From contig CM066039.1 of NCBI GenBank assembly GCA_033557465.1, forward strand, positions 49,815,788 through 49,879,787: DNA of 64,000 bases, given 5' to 3'. A model generated the notes under the pieces. It was not told the DNA's origin. It did no database searches and saw only the letters and a program-made list of their open reading frames with translations. The position numbers were made by a program, and so were the translations under genes. This document shows positions 22,300 to 32,212 of the stretch, piece after piece (positions within the stretch are counted from its first letter, which is position 1; each line of letters opens with the position of its first letter). The stretch is from Ichthyophis bannanicus. Lineage: Eukaryota; Chordata; Amphibia; Gymnophiona; Ichthyophiidae.

Positions 22300-23412
22300 C
22301 AAAAAAAACCCCTTCCTTCTCTGTACTATCAATTAAAGTTCTGCACTCTGATTTTCCTAAGACAAGGAAGACTCCTCACCAAAAAAGACCTCTCATCAAA
22401 AAATAAAGAAGAAAAAAGACTTCAGGATTGTATAATATCCCTCTACATGACATTTCAATTTACCCTGCCATAGCGGAATGTCTCACACGAACATCATCGG
22501 TCAGAAAAAAACTCCTCTATCCCCACTAATCAAGAAAATGAATCCCCTTTCAAAGCATTCCTTAACAATTACATTAACTAAATAGCAACACCTTGTTGTG
22601 GCCATAGCAAGTGTACAGCGATTGACCACATTCCTGATAACATCCACGGTGGGGATCATAGTAGAATTCTTTTGTAAAAAGAGCAGAAGTGGATCTTTTG
22701 TTTAAACATGATGGGGCCTTATGGACTTAATAATTTGATCCTTTCTTTAAGAGAGGGATGGTAGAACTTTGTGGCCCCTCCTCCTTATCTCTGATAGGTT
22801 CTAGGTTTGAATAAGAGGGGGTTGGTGATGTCAGATGCTGTAGCTGAGGTTCACCACCTTCATTATGAGATTTCTCTTCAGATTGATATACAGCAGCCCC
22901 TGATGAAGCAATCTGCGAAACAAAGGTCTTTGAAGGGCTGAACTTTCTCCGAGAGACATGAAAAATTCCGTAATTAAGTTAAAAGCTTTCTAATGTTTAG
23001 ACGGTGAGAAGCTATACTTCAATGAGGCTTTATTTCTGCTTTTATTCTAGGCGCACAGCTTTTTGGAAGCCAGCCAAGTACAACAAGGTATTGCTATTTA
23101 GTAGATATTTAGTTACTGTAATTGTTAAGGAATGCTTTGAGAGGAGATTCATTTTCTTAATTAGTAGTTGGTATAATATAATACTTACAGTAGGGCTAGA
23201 GGAATTTTTTTCTGACTGATGATGTGTGTGTGAGACATTCCCCTGTGGCAGGATGAATTGAACTGTCAAGTAGAGTGATGTTATTCAATCCTGAGGTCTT
23301 TTTTCTCCTCTATTTTTTTTCCTTTATTTTTGATGAGAGGTCTTTTTTGATGAGGGGGTCTTCCTTGTCTTAGGAAAGTCAGAGTATAAAACTTTTATAG
23401 TACAGAGAAGGG
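22300..23412. mobile_element. foldback element with long inverted repeats (about 300 bp arms)
   Basis: The left arm (about 22305-22610) and right arm (about 23075-23410) are inverted copies with scattered mismatches. Left phrases 'cctaagacaaggaaga', 'aaaaaagacctctcatcaaaa', 'gaatgtctcacac' and 'aaagcattccttaacaatta' all recur inverted in the right arm. The loop is about 460 bp. The 10-bp direct repeat ccataaccat (22248-22257 and 23436-23445) flanks it and could be the duplicated target, though it lies some distance outside the paired arms. No transposase is visible. Confidence 0.75.
22894..22940 (+). ncRNA. hammerhead-ribozyme-like motif, probably degenerate
   Basis: The order cagccc, CTGATGA (22900-22906), a short stem II (agcaatctgc), GAAA (22917-22920), hairpin caaag/ctttg (22921-22932), AA and gggctg (22935-22940) matches the hammerhead layout. 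Stem I (cagccc/gggctg) and stem III pair perfectly. Against it, an extra A follows CTGATGA, stem II is weak, and the base expected to be U before the cleavage position is A. If real, it is an inactive relic of the kind known in Penelope-like and other retroelements. Confidence 0.3.
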
Positions 23413-25180
23413 CTTTTTTGATGGTATTATTGTAACCATAACCATCAGAGCCATTTACAATATCCATTAATACAAATATACAAGCATAAAAAATGACAGC
23501 TGACATCATTACTATTACAACTATTACTTATCATTTGTATAATATTAGGTCTACACAGTTCTGTGTACTGGGGTATGTGCATTCATTTTTGTGTGAAGAG
23601 TATAATAATTGTGATTTTTGGTTCAGCCTGAGGCCAACTGAGGGCTCATGTGTGGAAAATTTGCACGAATCGCCATTCATGAATTTCATTTTTGTCATGT
23701 ACGCATGTGCCCCCAGACTCATTGGAGCCAATTGGGAGGGGGATGAGGTCAAGGAGCAGTCACCAACAGACAGCATGAGGCACCTGAGCCAATCCTGCTT
23801 TGAATGCTTGATAGGCAGCCAGAGAAACATATCCCTATCTGATATCTACAAATCCCATGGTTGATGATGTCACAGTAGGACTGCAACACACAGCAAGCAC
23901 AAAGAACATTCAAGCATTTTGGATTTGATTTTCAGAGGGTGAGGAAAGAGTGCTGGTGCAGATTTTAGGATCCTAAGAAAGAGCTAGGAGTTTGGTTGTG
24001 GCATGGGTAAGACTGCAAAGAAAAACAAGCAAAAGATACCAGCACTGGGCTGTGTCTGGGCAAAGGAGGACTATAAAGCTGAGAAATAAAGAACTTCAAA
24101 CTTGACTTACACCTGTGATCTTTTTTGCTTTTTTATACTGAAGCACAGAAAAAAGATTTGAGCTCAATTGTTTTTATTTATTTATTTTTGCGGAAGGCAT
24201 TTTTGCTTTTGAGGCTTCAAAGGGCAATGCCTTTGAACTTTGAGACAATACAGAATGAGCGGCAAAAGTTATTGTATCAACATGTATTCCACTGCAAAGC
24301 ATAAGATACAGTACAAAAATATTTCCTGCAACAAAATATTTGTTATTGTCTGTGATAGCAGCTGTGAGGTTGCAGAGTGGATGTGAGGTGGGCACGGCAC
24401 AGGGCACCTAACTGAATTATGCCTGTTGCATTTCATTGTTCATAGAATACTAAACTTTGAAGCTAAATATGTAAAAGTAAAATGCTGCAATAAAGGAGCA
24501 CTCCCAGGAAATCCACCAGTGCCATTGGATTTTTATAGTTGAAAGTGCAGCATAGATGTTGGGTAGTGGGATAACACATCCTCCCTCCCCCTGAACCTTT
24601 CAAGAATATTCAGTAGAGGCACACAGCCTTAGTGGGCAGATACTGCGGGGTAGAACTGAGGCATATCTTAATGCTTGGGAATGGTACATCTGGAAACTTA
24701 AATGATCATAGAAAGAAAGGACAGAAAGTGAGAGCAGTACAGGCCTGAATTCAGAGAAAGAGACAGGGCATTCCCAGGGTATGGTTATGGGCTCCTCTAG
24801 TCTTCCACCCAAGCTAAAGAGAGATGCTATTACAAGGAGAGTAGAAAGAACGGACTCCACATAGGGGCAAAGGGAGGTTGACACAGTGCAGAGTGGGAGG
24901 CATGACAGAAACAGCAGGTGAAGGCAAATCAGCCCTGCAGCAGGAGCACTGTATTCCCTGCTGAAAAGAATGTGGAGATGGTTTTGGCAGATATAGAATC
25001 TGAGGGTCCACATGGAAGTGCAGCATAAACTAGCTGTGAACTGCTGTACTTTCCTTGGGGGTGGGATTATAGTTCCCTCCCCAAGTCTTGCTGGGTAGCT
25101 TCACGTGGTGACCCCATTGTATAAAATCTATCCTGGATCCCAGCAAGGCGACACTACAATTGAAATATAATAGGAACAAA
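23413..25180. other. no gene seen
   Basis: Anonymous sequence. A 123-codon plus frame at 23.49-23.86 kb and 137-codon minus frame at 24.6-25.0 kb have no recognisable domain and atypical composition. Nothing I would annotate. Confidence 0.45.
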
Positions 25181-26105
25181 AAAGAAAGATATATACTGGC
25201 TGCATGTCACCCAGGATAAAAAGGTGCCCACCCGTAGCTTATGCACTATGGCTAACAATGGTGGTTATGATAGTGCAAGCACTGCAGATATAGATAACAT
25301 CCCTGCCACAGATAAAGGCTGTGGTGAGCATGTTCGCGGACCCACTGTGGCAGGAGATAAATCACCGAAATTAATGAAAAGGTTAAGAGGATTAACTACA
25401 GTTAAGTGAACTTCTGCAGATAAGGAGGAGATAATGTACTGCTACGTTTATGCTACAAACCCTATATTTAAATCAAGAGGGTATACAAGGAGAATTCACC
25501 AAAAACTGAAAGAAAGAGAAAAATTGCCCCAAGAAAAACTGCAAAAAGCAATGGATGCAAATTTAAGATCTTTAATTTCCCAGATCAAAGCAAAGAAGTA
25601 TGTGGATGATAACATATTGAAATTACTAAAGGCTTTAGTGGAAAGAGAAATACAGGGAGGAGGAGGCGACCTGGGTGAGAGTATCCGAAGAAAGGAACAG
25701 AAACAGAAAGAGCAGTTCAACGGGAGATGGAGCTTGGAGATCTGGAACTGCAGGAGAGTGAGGTAACTGCAGGACAGGTCAACCAATCAATTGAAGAGGA
25801 GGAGGAAGAAAGGGAGGAGAAAGAACCAGAGGTGGAGGAATTCAAGATTGAACTCCTAGTCCACATGGAGAAAGGTGACTATGCTGGGTTTCAGGCAAGG
25901 GAAAGATTACCCAACTTAAATTTAACATCTAAGGTTAAAAGTATGATTATAAAGATGAACAAGGCCATATCCAGTACAAAGGGACCATCTATTGACATCG
26001 CTAAAATAAATCAAATACAGTATTGTGCAGCTAAATTATTACTGCAAGCATAATACTAGCTAAACTACAGGGCCAGAAGAAAAAGAAAACAATAACAGTT
26101 CCTCC

Positions 26106-26680
26106 TTGGAAAAAGTGCATCGAGGGAAAAATACAATCATTGTGTGTGGAGGTATCCCTCTGATAGACAGATATCTAAAAGGATTAAGGTCATTAAAGAT
26201 ATTAAGGAAGATCCAAGACATTAAGTTGAAGTATGCTGCTTTAACAGAAGAAGACCTGAAATTTGTATGTTCTAACAATAAATTGAAAATAGCAGCAGAA
26301 GCGCAAAAACTGCAAAGATATGAAGAAAACTTAAAAGAAAGATATCAAAATAAACTATTTAGAGAGAACCCAAAACAATTTTACAGGGAACTGGGAAAGA
26401 GCATTAAGATACTAAAAGCACCACCAACCAAAGTCAAAACAGAAAGCTTGAGGACCCTATAAAGCACAATCAAGAATCAGAATGGTTACCCTGCATACAG
26501 GAGCATTTAGAAAAAGCAAATATCATGCCTATGGAATGGCCTGCAGTAACAACAAAAGAGTGGGCAAGCAGGTTAAAGCGAGCCTCAAATTGGAAGAGCC
26601 CTGGGTCCAGATGGAGTAACCAACTTTTGGCTCAAACAGTTAACATCACTCCACCCAGATCTGATGAATTGCAAAAATCA
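26106..26680 (+). pseudogene. non-LTR reverse transcriptase N-terminal region remnant
   Basis: Two frames (26106-26462 and 26525 onwards) carry KLQRYEENLKERYQNKLF, FYRELGKSI, the EW...A block and SNWKSPGSRW, corresponding to the conserved SPGPDG block of RT region 0. A frameshift separates the two frames and a second lies just after SPG. The catalytic palm is not present on this side. Confidence 0.6.
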
Positions 26681-26787
26681 ATTGTTTATGTAGCCAGACT
26701 TAACACTATAATGGCTTACTGTACAGTACTACAGGAAAAACATTTATCCTTCAAAAAGGAGACCCCAGTAACACTCCCAACAATTAT

Positions 26788-26791
26788 AGAC
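26788..26791. repeat. left TSD of the LTR retrotransposon
   Basis: agac, repeated at 35936-35939. Four to six bp duplications are usual for Ty3/Gypsy integrases. Confidence 0.8.
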
Positions 26792-26953
26792 TGTGGCAAG
26801 GAGGCCTATCTGGAGTCTGTGGGAGGACAAAGAGACAGGGAATTCACCCTAGTAAAGGGCCCCCTTTCACCGAGACAGGGTAGGAAAGCCATAAGCACCT
26901 CCAGGAATCAGAAAACGTCCACGTGGACCACATTTCATGCTCTCCGTAGTGGA

Positions 26954-27388
26954 ATGAAGGGGAGAGGATACAAGGCTCAGAACCCCTTAGGCAGTGAATG
27001 CTCCAAGCACTCAGGTGCCTGGAGTCAGGCTGATTGCCGTCACCTGAGTAGGGAGGGGTTGGAGCTAGAGCCCTGGAAGTATAAACCCAGGCCAGAATAT
27101 GATTTAGAAAGGAAGGGGAGAGGAGAAGCAGGAAGCCAGGCTGAACAGAGCAGAGGAATGGAGCTTCCAGCTGGAGAGAGTGCTATTTGGCATGTAGCAC
27201 GTCTGCAGGAGAGTTTGGAGCCAGGAACAAGAGAGACTCCAAGATCCTCTGGGAGGCTGTTAGCTGAGCATGGTGAGCAGGACGGGGAGTCAGAGCCTAT
27301 GCAGCTGGGAGAGCCCGAGGTGAAGCTGAATGAGGAGGACACTCCCATGGACTGTTCCTTGTGCCAAGCTATAAACCTGGGAACCTAG
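26954..27388 (+). CDS. LTR-encoded open reading frame (5' LTR copy), function unknown
   Basis: 144 codons from ATG 26954. The frame is also open upstream through the LTR start. It is rich in Gly, Glu, Arg and Ser, with Cys/His near residues 15-30 (ECSKHSG, DCRHLS) and a C-terminal EPMQLGEPEVKLNEED and TPMDCSLCQ. The 3' LTR holds the same frame without stops, and a diverged LTR near 8.1-9.0 kb ends in a related motif. No known domain recognised. The start codon is uncertain. Confidence 0.4.
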   Translation: MKGRGYKAQNPLGSECSKHSGAWSQADCRHLSREGLELEPWKYKPRPEYDLERKGRGEAGSQAEQSRGMELPAGESAIWHVARLQESLEPGTRETPRSSGRLLAEHGEQDGESEPMQLGEPEVKLNEEDTPMDCSLCQAINLGT

Positions 27389-27790
27389 AGAAAGCAAGCC
27401 AGTCCTGAAAGGAAGTCTTCCAGGAAAAAGGTACCCTTATTCCACAAGCAGGGTGGCCGAGATCCCCATGTGTTTATAAAGGGGAAGTTTACCACAGACT
27501 TTAAATGTGATTTTTGTTTTGTGCTTTAGCCAGCAAGGCTAAGAAGGGAATACAATAGGCTTGCTGGTAAAGACTGTGTATCCTGTAATAGAGAGAACCT
27601 TTAAAACTGCGTTTTGTGGTTGGATATGTTTTGGACAATGCTCTGCTTCCAAGAGTCCTGAACCAACAATCCTATGTGTGGTAGGATCGAACAATTGTGT
27701 ATATAAAAATAATAAATTTCTGTCATTTGCCTTATCTACTTGAGCCTGACTACAGCTTTCTGCATGATGCACCCATACAGCTGAATAAGG

Positions 27791-27814
27791 ACTACATTTC
27801 CCAGAGGGCACTGC
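27791..27814 (+). promoter_or_regulatory. ZNF143/SBS-like motif in the 5' LTR
   Basis: actacatttcccagagggca at 27791-27810 resembles the ACTACAATTCCCAGAATGC element bound by ZNF143. It is repeated in the 3' LTR at 35,823. It lies in the downstream part of the LTR. Confidence 0.45.
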
Positions 27815-27914
27815 AGGGAAATAGTTTTAAAAAAAGCTGAAAAGCATACAGCAGAAAGTTCCTCTAAAAATCCATGCCCCTCTAAGCTAGAGGCGAGTGG
27901 TGGTGGCGTGACAG

Positions 27915-27931
27915 TGGCATAGTTGGCAGAA
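27915..27931 (+). other. candidate tRNA primer-binding site
   Basis: tggcatagttggcagaa starts one base after the LTR end with the expected TGG that pairs with a tRNA CCA end. I could not match it to a specific tRNA. Confidence 0.45.
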
Positions 27932-27959
27932 TTTTCTACCACTTAGGATATACACCTAC

Positions 27960-27966
27960 AAGAGTG
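27960..27966. repeat. left TSD of the nested L2
   Basis: aagagtg, repeated at 31407-31413. Confidence 0.65.
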
Positions 27967-28058
27967 TAAACCAGAACGCCAGCCTTAGGTGCGCTCCTTG
28001 GGGCCGCTCCGGCAGCGCAGGCCCTATCCTTGCCATCCTCCTCTCCTTCGCTACTTTT

Positions 28059-29201
28059 ATGGCCCCCTGTTTGCTCACGGGGACCTCCACATTCTCTCTA
28101 CTCTTCTCGTTTCTACATCCGGCCTGCACCACCATCCTCTTGCCCCAGGTACGTCTCTCTTCTCCTACTTGCACCCCCCCCCCCTTTCACTCCGCTCTTC
28201 ACTTAATGGCCCATATACCAGTGCTGTGGGGTCGTCGCCGAGACTATATGTCCAGCTCACGGCTTCGTTGTTATTCCAACCTCCGTCTCTGCCTACCCTC
28301 CCCCAGTGCACCCTCCTCGTTCCCTACCCCCTCGGCTCTCCCTCAAACTCCCCTCAAGATAGGTCTTCTTAATTGTCGATTGCTTAGATCCAAAATCCTT
28401 CTTATTCAGGACCTTATCATTCAATCCTCTTTTGACCTCATCCTTCTCACCGAAACCTGGTTGAAGGATATAGAAGATGCCCTACTCGCCCGCTGCCTTC
28501 CTGCTGGGTTCGCTGGAGCCTCAGTTCCTCGCATAGGCCGCTCAGGTGGTGGGGTAGCAGCTATTCTTCACCCCTCTCTCTCGTTCACTCAAATCTTCTC
28601 CCCTCTGCTCCATTACCCAGAAGCTCTTCTACTCCATCTCCATACCTCACCCCCGATGCACATTCTGCTTATCTACTCTCCCCCAGCCCTTCGTCCTGCT
28701 CTTTGGGACTCTCTCCTCCTTACCATCTCGGACCTTTCTCTTGCATTTACTCATTTATTCATCGTAGGTGACTTCAACCTTCACCTCAATCCCCCTGCCT
28801 CTACTAGAGATCACAATTTTGCCTCTCTCCTTCATGATTTATCCTTGATCCAACATGTCCCTTTCCCTACTCATTCCACCGGTTATACACTTGATCTCCT
28901 CTTAACCCCCTCCTCCTCTTCCTTACAGCTTCATAACCTGTCCTCCCTTCCTCTTCCCTGGACCGATCATTTTTGCCTCTCTGCTCTTTGTTCTCATTTG
29001 AGAACATCACCGTCACATTCATCCTCTACGACATCTCCCATACTACGATACTCTCGCCACATTACCCTACTCACCATCCAGCGTTTTCCCCCTGCAACCG
29101 AACTTCTCCCCTCTGAATTCCCCTCCCTCTCCCCCAGCTCTCAGGCTTCCTTCTGGTCCTCCACCCTCTCTACTGCCCTTGATCATCTAGCACCCCTGTG
29201 A
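28059..29201 (+). pseudogene. L2 AP endonuclease region of ORF2
   Basis: A 380-codon open frame. From about residue 100 it shows LLNCRLLRSKILLIQDLI, FDLILLTETWLKD (catalytic Glu), SGGGVAAILHPS, HLFIVGDFNLHLNPP (catalytic Asp/Asn), HSTGYTLDLLLTP and PWTDHFCLSA (Asp-His). All endonuclease blocks are in frame and look intact. The frame stops at 29,201, just after the linker SSTLSTALDHLAPL, by a stop plus frame change. The N-terminal 100 codons are low-complexity and probably not the true start. Confidence 0.75.
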
Positions 29202-29778
29202 CTTTGTCCTCCCAGACGCCACCTAAAACAGCCTTGGTATCACAGAGGCCTTCATTTGCTCCATACTCATCTTCGCAGAGCCAAAAGACTGTGGCGCAAT
29301 GCCCCCTCCCCAGCTACTCTGTCATCCTTCAAAGCACACTTTTCATTCTATCGTTCCAAAGTACATCTTGCCAAGCAAACATACTTCTCTGCTGCCATCG
29401 CTAACACCCCCAATCAGACTCGCCATCTTTATTCTACTCTCAAATCCCTCACCTCTCTTCATTCTACTACCTCTACTGCGCATATTCAACCTGCATCCCC
29501 CCTCCACTCCTAGCCTCCTTCTTCAGTGACAAGATCTCTTCCCTGAGAGCATCTCTTCCCTCTTGTCCTGCTCCAATCCAGTCTCCCCCCCCCCCCCCGC
29601 CACCTCACCCCCTCCTTCCTCCTGCCTCTCACACACATGGGCTTCCTTTTCTCTAATCACCTCGGCAGAGCTTCACCAGCTCATCTCCTCCTCCAATAAA
29701 ACATTCTGTCCTCTTGATCCCATTCCCTCCTCTTAGCTACTTAATCCTTCCCTGGCACTCCTTCCCCCTATTCTCACC

Positions 29779-30743
29779 ATGCTCAATACAAGTCTTTCCA
29801 CAGGAACCTTTCCTAAACCCTGGAAGCATGCCTTAATCCGCCCCATCCTTAAAAAACCCACACTTGACCCTATGGTTCCAGCCCATTACCGCCCAGTTTC
29901 TAATCTTCCCTTTCTATCCAAACTTCTTGAAAAGGTTGTTTTTGCACAGCTCTCTCATCACCTTGACTCCACCAACTTTCTTCACCCCCGCCAATCAGGG
30001 TTCCGCACAGGCCACAGCATCAAAACTGTTCTGCTTGCTTTCACTAACTCCTTGCATGTAGCTCATGATCACGGGGATATCTCGGTGGCGGTGGCCTTAG
30101 ATCTATCTGCTGCCTTCGATCTCGTTGACCACTCTCTTCTTCTCCTCCGTCTGTACGAAGCAGGTCTTTGTAGCACTGTTCACCACTGGTTTCATTCTTT
30201 CCTCTCCTCCAGCTCCTGCTCAGTCTTACCCTCCTCTTCTTCCACCCCTCCCTCTGATCCTTTTCTTTACCCTGTGGTGTTCCCCAGGGCTCTGTGCTTG
30301 CTCCTCTCCTTTTTAACCTTTTTCTTGCTCCTCTTGCCCTCCTAATACAACAATCTGGGATCTCAGCCTTTTACTACGCCGATGATATCGTCCTCCTTCA
30401 CCATACCTCCCCCTCTCAGCCTGATCTCTCCACACTCAACTCCTGCCTTTCCACCGTTGCAAATTGGTTAACCCAGAATTGTCTTCACCTTAACTTAACT
30501 AAAATCATCGCAATCTGGTTCTCCCATGGCTGCCCACCCCCCACACTAGCTCCGTCCTTTTCTGACTCTCCGATCCCCCTAGTCTCAACCTTCCGCTACT
30601 TGGGCGTGCACTTCGACTCTGATCTCTCCTTCCAAGCCCACGTCTCTCATCTCACCAAGACCTTCTTCTTTTTCTGCGTCAAGTTCGTGCAATTCGCCCC
30701 TTTCTCACCCCACCCGCCCTCACCACGCTCCTACTATCACTAG
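29779..30743 (+). pseudogene. L2 reverse transcriptase, broken
   Basis: Frame 29779-30345 carries GTFPKPWKHALIRPILKKP, HYRPVSNLPFLSKLLEKVV, HPRQSGFRTGHS and LDLSAAFDLVDHSLL (catalytic Asp). Frame 30294-30743 carries the palm after a frameshift: LAPLLFNLFLAPL, FYYADDIVLLH (catalytic YADD) and RYLGVHFDSDLSF. The frame break lies near the GSVL motif. Catalytic residues are present. Confidence 0.85.
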
Positions 30744-30745
30744 TC

Positions 30746-31229
30746 ATGTCACACTTAGATTTCTCCAATTCCATCCTCACTGGTCTTCCCAAATCCCAAC
30801 TTAATCGACTGCAGAGGATTCAGAATACCGCTGCTCGCATTATCACCCACTCCTCCCCACGGGACCACATCTCACCATTACTTGTACATCTTCACTGGTT
30901 ACCTGTCCCCTTTCGCTTCCAGTTCAAACTGCTTACCCTTGTTCATCAGGCACTTCACACCAACACCCCACAATATCTGGCAGACCTCATCACCTTTCAC
31001 ACCCCCAGGCACACCCCTCGTTCATTTCACCTTAATCGCCTCCACCTTCCCCCCCTCTCTTGCGCATCTTCAGTCCACTCGCTCCTCAGCCTTCTTCTTT
31101 GCAGGCCCTGCCCTCTGGAACTCACTCCCCACTTCCTTTCGTCTAGAGCCCCACCACCCTACCTTCAAGCGTAATCTAAAGACCCACCTCTTCTCCCTCG
31201 CCTTTGATTTTCCCTCCCCCTTTGTGTGA
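30746..31229 (+). pseudogene. L2 ORF2 C-terminal domain
   Basis: Frame 30746-31174 begins SHLDFSNSILTGLPKS and continues IQNTAARIITHS, PLLVHLHWLPVPFRFQFKLL and TNTPQYLADLI, the L2 post-RT signature. The frame 30882-31229 ends with PALWNSLPTSF and LKTHLFSLAF. One frameshift separates them. Confidence 0.85.
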
Positions 31230-31406
31230 CCTAATCTCTGAGTCTTGTGCTGTCCTCCTTTCCTTTACTGCTTATCTATCATCAATTGTAATTTATTTTC
31301 TTCTTTCTGGCCTGGTGCCACCTTCTATGGATTTTTGTACTTTGTAAACCGCTCTGCCTTTTTTTAAGGGCGGTACATCAAATAAAATAAACATAAACAT
31401 AAACAT

Positions 31407-31413
31407 AAGAGTG
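31407..31413. repeat. right TSD of the nested L2
   Basis: aagagtg, a copy of 27960-27966. The first bases are ambiguous with the A-rich tail. Confidence 0.65.
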
Positions 31414-31489
31414 ATAGCACAGAAGGTTGGCAGAAAAGACAAATTTTTTGTTCTTCGAGAGTCAACACAGGAGCAAGGTATCACCGGAG

Positions 31490-32212
31490 ATGGATCCAAA
31501 AGAGCTGGTACAATGGATGGCCACTCAATTCCAACGCCAGCAGGAGTTGGCCCAGCTAGCGCAGGAGAATGCGGCGGCGGCAGCTATGAGGGAGCAACAA
31601 AAGCCTGTCCTGGACTTAGTGGAAGCCCTTATTACTTCCCAGAGGCAAGGAAGTGGAGGAACCCTAACCCCAGAAGGACCAGAGATGCTGCGAATGGACA
31701 ATCTAGCAGGCCCACACACCAGCGGGGCGTTTAATTTTGGAAAACTTTCTCCTGATGATGATATAGATGACTTCTTGGAGTCATTTGAGAGGGTGGCTCA
31801 AGCCGTGGGTTGGCCAGCTAGCCAGTGGGCGGTGAGATTGGCAACCTCCTTAACAGGAGAAGCAAGAGCCGCATATAGGGCTATGCCAGCTGCCCAGGCC
31901 ATGGACTATGATGCAGTGAAAAATGCAATTAGAGACCGATTAGGGTTAACGAAAATGTTGTATCACCGTATGTTTAGAGCCACGGTCTTAAAGGCCGGAG
32001 AGACACCTAAGGACTTAAGCCAGAGAATTCAAGGTTTAGCTTTAAAGTGGCTAGCCCCGGAAGGGAAAAATATGGAGATGGTGGTGGATATGGTGATATT
32101 GGAACAATTTTTTGGCTGCAGTACCAAAAAGGGTACAATCTTTTATGATTCAGCAAAACTGCTAGAGCACAGGAGAGGCAACCCTTTTGGCGGAGCGCTA
32201 CATGGAAGCTGA
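31490..32212 (+). pseudogene. gag: Gag with SCAN-like capsid domain
   Basis: Starts at ATG 31490 (MDPKELVQW). Residues about 10-40 are Gln/Ala-rich and helical. A capsid-like segment follows (DIDDFLESFERVAQA, WAVRLATSLTGEARAAYRAM). From residue about 156 a block with MFRATVLKAGETPKDLSQRI, then ALKWLAPEG and VILEQFFG closely follows the SCAN domain pattern. SCAN in vertebrate zinc-finger proteins is accepted to derive from such Gags. The frame is lost at about 32,160-32,210. The next frame (32187 on) carries the continuation and a zinc knuckle, so a single-base frameshift probably broke Gag. The product would form the particle shell in the cytoplasm. Confidence 0.85.

Larger units (their letters stand above)
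25181..26791 (+). mobile_element. non-LTR retrotransposon, 5' part (possibly Dong/R4-like), split by the LTR element
   Basis: Frames at 25224, 25434, 25727, 26106 and 26525 follow one another on the plus strand with small frame changes. They show a Lys/Glu-rich N-terminal region, then QRYEENLKERYQNKLFRENP and KQFYRELGKS, and an NWKSPG block that precedes the RT. The last bases encode the start of a P-N-N-Y-R-P-I-T-C block that is completed after the LTR element at 35,936. I recall this arrangement from endonuclease-poor or RLE-type non-LTR families. The clade name is tentative. Confidence 0.6.
26792..27913 (+). repeat. 5' LTR
   Basis: 1122 bp, beginning tgtggcaaggagg and ending ggtggcgtgaca. 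It differs from the 3' LTR mainly by a 12-bp extra segment near the start, a 10-bp extra segment near the end and scattered single bases, so the insertion is not very old. A TATA-like gtttataaagg lies at about 27,471 and AATAAA at about 27,710. It contains a 144-codon frame and a ZNF143-like motif at 27,791. Confidence 0.9.
27967..31406 (+). mobile_element. L2 LINE, near full length, nested in the Gypsy leader
   Basis: The order is a GC-rich 5' region, AP endonuclease (28365-29200), linker, RT (29779-30740), L2 C-terminal domain (30746-31229), 3' UTR with 'ctttgtaaaccgctctgcc' and 'gggcggtacatcaaataa', and an (ATAAAC)n tail ending at about 31,406. The 7-bp duplication aagagtg flanks it. It sits between the primer-binding site and gag of the LTR element, so it entered after that element. 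Confidence 0.85.

Noticed and set aside
23220..23330. long TG/T-rich stretch as a microsatellite
   Set aside because: It is part of the right arm of the foldback element rather than a simple repeat.
23493..23864. 123-codon plus-strand frame
   Set aside because: Composition and lack of motifs do not support a gene. Several frames are open around it.
24600..25013. 137-codon minus-strand frame, Leu/Ser-rich
   Set aside because: No domain, no start context, no homologous block elsewhere in the window; likely chance.
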